A model generated the notes under the pieces. That model saw only the letters and a list, made by a program, of their open reading frames with translations, made no database searches and had not been told where the DNA came from. Of a DNA stretch of 64,000 bases, positions 58,071-64,000 are shown piece after piece. How positions within the stretch are numbered: position 1 is the stretch's first letter; each line of letters begins with the position of its first letter. The stretch spans positions 185,673,947 to 185,737,946 of the forward strand of contig CM030366.1 in the NCBI GenBank assembly GCA_017893485.1. Reading direction: 5' to 3'. This DNA is from Hemerocallis citrina (Eukaryota > Streptophyta > Magnoliopsida > Asparagales > Asphodelaceae). A program made the position numbers and the translations under genes.

Positions 58071-58539
58071 CTAGTAGTTACACGTGCGATGCACATTTTA
58101 ATAAATATAGTTTTTTAAAATAAAAATTTAGACGTATTCTTGATTTGAACCCAGGACCTTCTTTATAATAGTTATGCACATACGTTGCACGGGTTGGTAG
58201 AATGACAAAATATTTACAGATGAAACTAAGGCCTTCTCCCATTATAATATTACTAGTATCATGCACGTGCGATGCACGTGGAGAGGAATGAAAAGGACCC
58301 AAAAAAAAACTATAACGCACGTGCGATGCACGTGGAGGGGAACGAAAAGGGAAAAAAATACCAACACGTGCGATGCACGTGGAGGGGAATGAAAAGGGAA
58401 AAAAAACTATAATGCACACGCGATGCACGTGGAGGGGAATGAAAAGGAAAAAAAAGCCAACACGTGCGCTGCACGTGTTGACAAAATGACAAATGGTGAC
58501 AAATGACACTAACCCCTTCTCCCATTATAATAGTAGAGA
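58071..58539 (-). mobile_element. head-to-tail Helitron-like array
   Basis: On the minus strand one unit begins TCTCTACTATTATAATGG at 58539 after an A and ends with hairpin CACGTGCATCGCACGTG and CTAG at 58253, before T. A second unit follows directly (TATTATAATGGGAGAAGGCC) and ends with a hairpin and CTAG at 58071. These are typical plant non-autonomous Helitron ends. The first unit contains about five tandem copies of a roughly 57-bp segment carrying the terminal hairpin. No Rep/helicase coding. Confidence 0.65.
58264..58480. repeat. minisatellite made of Helitron 3' hairpins
   Basis: GCACGTGCGATGCACGTGGA followed by GGGGAATGAAAAGG and an A-run recurs at about 57-bp steps (near 58264, 58317, 58372, 58428 and a partial unit near 58460). 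Each unit repeats the stem-loop that ends the element. Confidence 0.8.
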
Positions 58540-58709
58540 TTAGAGATTTTGTGCTGAAGGAACCTTGGATCTCTTCAAAGCTGCCTCCATTGCACCAAAA
58601 AGTGAAATTTAAGGACTAGAGTCGTTCACATTAGGGCAAGCACACTAGCAGTCTAGTAGGTTGAGTGTAAGGAAGAGGTTGGATTTCGAAATCCGGCTTG
58701 CATCGATCT

Positions 58710-59312
58710 CTAATCTCTAATCTCTAATCTCTAATCTTCTAATCTTCTAATATTATAATAGAAGAAGACCTTTGTGTCATTTGTCTTTGTCATTCTATCA
58801 ACATGTGCGCACATAAATAATATAAAGAAAGTTTCCGGTTCAAATCCTCCTTACGTCAGAGTTTTTATTTTTATTTTTTGAAAATATTAAAACGTACATC
58901 GCATGTGTAAATTACTATAATATTATAATGGGAGAAGGCCTTAGTGTCATTTGTAAATCTACCAACGCGTGTATTGTAAGTGCATAACTAATATGAAGAA
59001 GGTCTCAGGTTCGAGTCCTCACAACGTCAGATTTTTTACTTTATTTTTTTAATATATTAAATGTGCATCAAACGTGTAAATTATTAGCTATCTATAATAT
59101 AATATATAATAACTATTATAATTGAAGAGTTGGAATTGTAAATCTACCTACTTACGTGCAACTCCAACTCTCCCACTATAGTCTTCATATTTATTTTTAA
59201 AAATATATAATCATATTTATCAATACATGCATCTCACACTGGTAAATCAGAAATCAGAGTTTTTAGTATATTTTTTTTTAAATTAATATGTGCACGTGTA
59301 TGTTACTAGTTA
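58710..59312 (+). mobile_element. Helitron-like array, plus strand
   Basis: Starts in tandem TCTCTAA/TCTTCTAA words (58710-58750), with TATTATAATAGAAGAAG at 58750. A second 5'-like end TATTATAATGGGAGAAGGCC lies near 58920, and a final CTAG at 59306-59309 follows CACGTGTATGTTA. Internal units end in CGCATGTGTAAATTA-type words. Opposite orientation to the array at 58071-58539. Decayed, no coding. Confidence 0.5.
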
Positions 59313-59377
59313 GACTGAACGCGATTTAAAAGATCTATAACTTATAAATAGAAATATTTATTTAACACATACGCAGA

Positions 59378-59458
59378 GTCAAGATGGCCGAGTTGGTCTA
59401 AGGCGCCAGTTTCAGGTACTGGTCCGAAAGGGCATGGGTTCGAATCCCATTCTTGACA
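59378..59458 (+). tRNA. tRNA-Leu (anticodon CAG)
   Basis: Acceptor arm GTCAAGA pairs with TCTTGAC at the end. The D-arm is GGCCGAGTTGGTCTAAGGC, the anticodon stem CCAGT/ACTGG encloses TTCAGGT (anticodon CAG), a class II variable arm TCCGAAAGGGC follows, and the T-arm is ATGGGTTCGAATCCCAT. It is 81 bases with discriminator A, no intron and no encoded CCA. A T-run (ATTTTATTTTTATT) directly downstream fits a polymerase III terminator. Boxes A and B are intact, so it is probably functional. Flanked by Helitron-like DNA on the left. Confidence 0.95.
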
Positions 59459-60344
59459 TTTTATTTTTATTATTTTTTTGATTACGCAAATATTAACTTT
59501 TATCATTTAGGGACTGCTTTGAGAACAATTTTATCCGGATAAAAAATGCAATTGAGTTGGAAAGTGAAGTCTAAAAATGTTTGATAAACAACTTTAAGTC
59601 TGCAGCTAAAATTACTAGTAATTTATGTGTGATGTATGTCTTAATAAATAAATATTTTATTATTACTAGTACTTTACAATGAGATTAGTGGTGACTTCAT
59701 ATCGGACATGGATCAAATATGGGCAACGCCATATCCATATCCACAAGTCAAAGTTGAATATGGATGTACATAAGTAGTTTGGCGAAAAATTTGGTTTAAA
59801 AAAAAAATCATTTCCGTACCCACAAATTTCGGTATGGTGTATCGAATACGAATATGAATTCGGATATAAAAACAATTATATAAAATCCAAAAAAGGATAC
59901 ATAGTCAAAGGGAAGGATTTATAACAAATAAAAGAAAAGAATGTGTACATGGAAGAAAGAAGAGAGACGGCAGTTGAGCTAACTCTAATAGCTGACCCTC
60001 TTTCACTCTTTATTTAGCCAAACCACCTACTTTTATAAAATATTACATCTAACTAACCTTATTAATTTAATAACCTAAAAACAAAATTTTATATATAACC
60101 CTACTTTAGAGATTATAAACTATAATTTACCTTATTCTTATAAAAGCTAGATAATTCACAGAAAATAAAGAAACTAAAATTTAAAAAAAATTCAAAATTC
60201 AAGATTAGATACGTTGATAAAAGATTAACAGAAAGGAAGCATATTGCTAGTAAAGAAATATTAGAATACTTGTTACTAACAAAAATAAGTGATTAATCAA
60301 CTACTTAAAGAGATACAAAAAGAGATAGCATACAAAGTAGTAGA
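59459..60344. other. no gene seen; left flank of viral insertion
   Basis: AT-rich, with ATGGATATGG-type words near 59700-59860. The left edge of the caulimovirid copy is not defined; part of this stretch may be viral leader. No tRNA primer site was recognised. Confidence 0.4.
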
Positions 60345-61870
60345 TTGCAGAAACGTAGAAGCAAGTTGGTATTACCAACACCTACTAGCATACAAAATAA
60401 CAGGCTAAGCATGCCCAACAAAGCAGTTACATTAAATCCTAACATGAACCCAGAAATTTATATGATAAACATACAAGAGTTGGAAGAATATTACAATGGT
60501 CCTGAAGTTGTACGGGATATAAGAAAAGATTTAAAAATCATAAACAAAAATATAAAAGAATTAGGTAGATATATAACTAACTACCCCGAAGAAGAATAAG
60601 GCCTAACAGAAGAATGTATGAAGGAGTTAGAAGCAATGACAAAACTTAATATAAATATTTTGGAAATAGAATATTTAATAGCAAATCCTAACCCAGTAGA
60701 AATAGAAGAAGCCTTAAAAAATCTAGACATAACAAATGAAGAAGTAAAAATGGACCAAGATAAGATTATAGCAAAACCTTCAGAAATTTCAAATGACATG
60801 TTTGAATTCTTAAGGCCACCACCTAACAAAAAACCTTACCAATTACCATGGAAATGGCAAACACAAAACGAAGAATGCAGCTAGGAAAAGACAAAGTAAG
60901 GGAAACCCCAAAATATGAACCTACAGAACACTACAAAAAAGGAATAGCAGGAAATGGAGAATGGTTAGACTTAGATTGCGTAAAAGACATAGATAGGACA
61001 ATTGAAGAATGGGTAAAAGCCTCACTAATAGTAGGATTTAGGCAAAACCTTACCGGAAACGCATTTGAGAAATTTATAGAAGCCACCTTTATGGGAGTAG
61101 TAGCAAAATTGTGGAATGGGATAAAGGAAGAAGAAAGAAATACTATAAAAAAATCAAGACCAATTGATGATAGGGGAACTGAAGAAAGCTCAGCACAACG
61201 AACCTTAGGTCTAAAAGAAATAATTACAAATTACGAAAAAACAATAAGAACAGAATTTAGTGTATACGATAAAGGAGAAAAACACACTATATATAAAAAG
61301 AATCAAGCAAGATGGAGACTAACTTAGAAATATGCGACATGTGCTATTTTGACAACTATTCTTGTGAATTCCGAGAATATTTTCAAGATAGTTATTATAC
61401 CGAAGAAGAACGGAGTCCAATTTTGGACTCATTCTTTCTAAAACTACCTGATCCATGGAGTATAAACATATATAGTGCATACATAAGTGAGAAAGTAAAA
61501 CCAGAAGTAGACACTTTAGGGTATAGAACGCAATTCATAAAAGATTATAGGGACAAAGTATGCCAAGATGCTAGAGCAACAATGAAATATTATAGAACAT
61601 ATAAACAAAAAAATTGTTGTGAGGATGCAATGCCGAATCATTGGGGATGCAATAATAGCTATAAATATACAAAGAAGAATAATCACAAATTCCAAAAATA
61701 TAAACCAAAATATAGAAAAACTTTTAAGAGATATAAAAAACCATATAAGAAATACTTTAGAAAAATGAATAAGAAAAAATAGGCAGTATACGAAAAACCC
61801 TAAGGAATGTAATTGTTACATATGTGGAGAGGTAGGGCATATATCACCAAATTGTCCTAAAAGAATGAAA
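60345..61870 (+). pseudogene. caulimovirid coat-protein region, broken
   Basis: The reading moves through several frames: 60345-60884 (with an in-frame TAA at 60597-60599), 60848-61327, 61312-61782 and the zinc-finger frame from about 61808. Features seen are an acidic, helical N-terminal part, a central capsid-like region, a Lys/Arg-rich stretch (about 61660-61780), and CNCYICGEVGHISPNC at 61808-61855, the C-x-C-x2-C-x4-H-x4-C zinc finger of caulimovirid coat proteins. At least one stop and three frame changes mean no whole protein can be made. Confidence 0.78.
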
Positions 61871-61978
61871 AAAGAAAATGTAAAATACGTAGAAGAAATT
61901 GAAGAAATGAATAACATAAATTATGAACTCATAGAATATGATGAAGAATAGTTAGAAATAAGTGAATATGAAGAAATA

Positions 61979-63501
61979 ATGGTAATGGAAGAAGATAGTG
62001 GAAGTAGTGAAGGTGAAACAGAAAAATGTAAAATAAACATGATGATAGAATTAACAGAAATAGGAGAACCTTCAGAAAGAGAAGAAAACAATGAAGAAGT
62101 AAGAGAAAGAATGTGCTTTGACATACAAAAATACGATAAAATAAGAGCGACCAAATTAGATATAAATCCAAAAGAAATTTTTTAACCACCAATATTCGAA
62201 AGAAAGAAAAGTACCATCATAATAGCTAGGAATAATGAACAACCTATAGACATTGAACAGACACAAGAAAAAACCATAATCTCATTAATAACCGAAAGAA
62301 TAATAAGACAAGAGATGAAAAAAATAAATGAAAAAACCAGAAAAATATTAAGACGCATACATTTAGGAGTTGTACAAATAATAATAAAAGCCTATTTTAA
62401 GGAAGGGATAAATACACCCCCCGAAATATACATAATGGATGATAGGATAATATCAAGTACACAAGATACCTTAATAGGAATAGTACAAGGAAACCTAATG
62501 TACCTGTTGCCGCTAAATTTGGTGTGGGGGCAAACAGATGAATTTGTGGATTCTTAGGGAAACTGAATAGTAAACCTGTATACCTGTTCCTTTGGGCTTC
62601 GATCGTCGCTCCCGCCATACACCTGCAAAAAGTGCGAGACACCGGGGTTGTTCCCGGCGACGCACCCTCCGACGCTCAAGTCAGTAATCTAGGAAGACTA
62701 TGAATGAGCGCAAAAACTGGTGAAAGATTGATTACCTCTTAATGGAGATGGGTGGGAGGTATTTATAGGCGTCTTAGGGAACAGATTAGGCATGTAATTC
62801 CTGTGTATATAGATAAGGAATGTAATCCCTAATCCCCAGTGAAAGGATAGATATGAATCAGGGCCGTTGATTAATATTAATCAGAAATCCTAATTCTACC
62901 CTGCTAGACCGGGTTCGTTGCAGGTTGAAACCCGCACCCAGTTACAGTGGATCCGTTCGCGGGTTACTGGATCTGCGAAAAGGAGACCCAGTACCCGCTT
63001 CAGACCTGTTTTGTAGGTAAAATTACCGTTTCACCCCTGAACCTCGGGATTCGTGCCCCATTTGGACGGCCTTGATTAAACCCCTATTTTTAGCCATATC
63101 AGTACCAAAAGATAAAGTTTACAATAAAACCTAATTTCTCTATAAGCATGGCAGAAGAAAATAAAGATAAAAGTCTAGTCATGTATCATAGGTTATCAGG
63201 AATAGAAATGATAGAAAAAAGCAAAGTTATGAGTATACAAATAAGAAATATTTATGCTTTCACTAGCAAACACGAAGTAAAAAATAGAAATACAGATAAT
63301 TTTAAAATAGAGCCTCTATTCAGCGAAATCATAAGATACAAACCGGCTAGAGAAAACCCTGAAATGACTACACCAAATTATATAGAATTCCACTTTAATA
63401 AAGCAAAAAAAATGGCAAAAGGAAAAGCACCACAAATAATGTTCCGAAAGAGATCACTATCAATAAGAAATAAACAACAAGTATTAGAATTAAACCAATA
63501 A
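61979..63501 (+). pseudogene. caulimovirid movement-protein region, interrupted
   Basis: An acidic leader (61979-62185) ends at TAA 62183-62185. The same frame resumes and reaches IHLGVVQIIIKAYFKEGIN and IMDDRI (62350-62450), a core motif of caulimovirid movement proteins, which line plasmodesmata. A solo LTR then splits it at 62505-63101. The downstream part (to 63501) has VMYHRLSG and SKVMSIQIRNIYAF in another register. It is inactivated by the stop and the insertion. Confidence 0.75.
62505..63101. mobile_element. 597-bp solo LTR inside viral sequence
   Basis: Ends TGTTGCCGCTAAATT and AGCCATATCA, flanked by GTACC (62500-62504 and 63102-63106). It is clearly GC-richer than the viral DNA and has no internal retrotransposon domains, so LTR-LTR recombination removed the rest. 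It postdates the viral insertion. Confidence 0.88.
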
Positions 63502-63539
63502 TAAATACATTAGAACACCAAAATAATAACCAATTCAAA

Positions 63540-63914
63540 ATAGAAATAGAATATTATGACAATGGGAAATGGAATAAACAAATAGCCTTAGTAGATACAG
63601 GAGCCACTGATTCACATATTAAACAAACAAATGTAAGAACCACTGAATTAATAACATTAGAATACCCATATTACTACCTAAACTATTACAATAATAGACA
63701 TCCAATTGTACATAAAATTATACTACCACTAAGTATAAATGGTAAAAAGAAAATATTATTGCACTTACACGTAGACCCAGAATACCATGTTAATGAAATG
63801 CTATTAGGAACTGACTTCCTTACATCAGTACAACCTTACTCAATTCAAGAAGAAAAAATCACAATAACAGTAAACAATGAAAGTATGGTAATAAATAGGA
63901 TATTAGACAAATGA
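63540..63914 (+). pseudogene. caulimovirid aspartic protease, 5' part of pol
   Basis: Open frame with ALVDTGATDSHI (63585-63620), the catalytic Asp-Thr-Gly of a retroviral-type protease, and MLLGTDFLTSVQPY (about 63800-63840), the second conserved loop. In relatives this protease precedes RT and RNase H in one polyprotein and releases them. Here TGA at 63912-63914 closes the frame before RT, and the window ends 86 bases later. Confidence 0.78.
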
Positions 63915-64000
63915 ATCCATTAAGAGCAACAAAAAACATATTATACATTCTAACAGAATTTGTTTACGAATGATACAAATCAAGAAACTATCACAGCCTA

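Larger units (their letters stand above)
60345..64000 (+). mobile_element. endogenous caulimovirid (pararetrovirus), partial
   Basis: Plus-strand remains occur in the order coat protein, movement protein, aspartic protease, running off the window end before RT. Among plant pararetroviruses, coat protein upstream of movement protein is the cavemovirus/solendovirus-like order, unlike badnaviruses or florendoviruses. The DNA is extremely A-rich, as in such viruses. Stops, frameshifts and a 597-bp solo LTR interrupt it. An inert integrated copy is the simplest reading. The genus is an inference from gene order. Confidence 0.78.

Noticed and set aside
58078..58525. Minus-strand frames with repeated FPFSFPSTCIARV-type words
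   Set aside because: They come from the Helitron hairpin minisatellite, whose unit of about 57 bp is a multiple of three and so keeps frames open; not a repeat protein.

Overview
This window is nuclear DNA of a flowering plant. The evidence is split genes with plant-type introns, a plant SUMO ligase gene, a cytosolic-type tRNA-Leu, and many plant transposon families: Ty1-copia, Athila-like Ty3, L1 and RTE LINEs, hAT, PIF/Harbinger, FAR1-type MULEs, Helitrons, a tRNA-derived SINE and an endogenous caulimovirid. The DNA is AT-rich, repeat-dense and gene-poor. I cannot fix the species; a eudicot-like genome is a guess.

Layout. 1-4850: a broken Ty1-copia element with a rearranged, inverted LTR region. 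4850-10232: mostly unassigned DNA, with a GC-richer block at 6360-6950 that may be organelle-derived and a GCGCCTC-rich repeat at 8905-9745. 10241-13192: a three-level nest, hAT > hAT-like > PIF/Harbinger-like element, the innermost carrying a piece of a PPR gene. Each level has target-site duplications (TSDs) that can be read directly. 16740-31063: the 3' part of the only convincing protein gene, a PIAL1/2-type E4 SUMO ligase (SP-RING). Its four visible exons are intact. One intron is GC-AG and one of 11.5 kb is packed with hAT, foldback, RTE, gypsy and solo-LTR insertions. 31810-34482: a 5'-truncated L1 LINE with a 16-bp TSD.

35608-56641: a chain of DNA transposons joined through TA/TG microsatellites: MULE-1, (TA)n, a MITE, (TA)n, MULE-2, (CA/TA)n, a second MITE, (TA)n. 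MULE-1 contains a young copia element, which contains a TRIM element, whose LTR contains another MITE. MULE-2 contains an Athila-like element that keeps only gag and protease. Both MULEs carry remains of a FAR1-type transposase.

57352-59458: a SINE, an L1 3' end, arrays of Helitron-like termini and a complete tRNA-Leu(CAG). 60345 to the end: a decayed endogenous caulimovirid in the order coat protein, movement protein, protease, as in cavemovirus/solendovirus-like genomes, with a 597-bp solo LTR inside the movement-protein region.

Functional content is limited to the SUMO-ligase exons and the tRNA. Nearly everything else is transposon or viral remains, and the order of insertion can be worked out from the TSDs.
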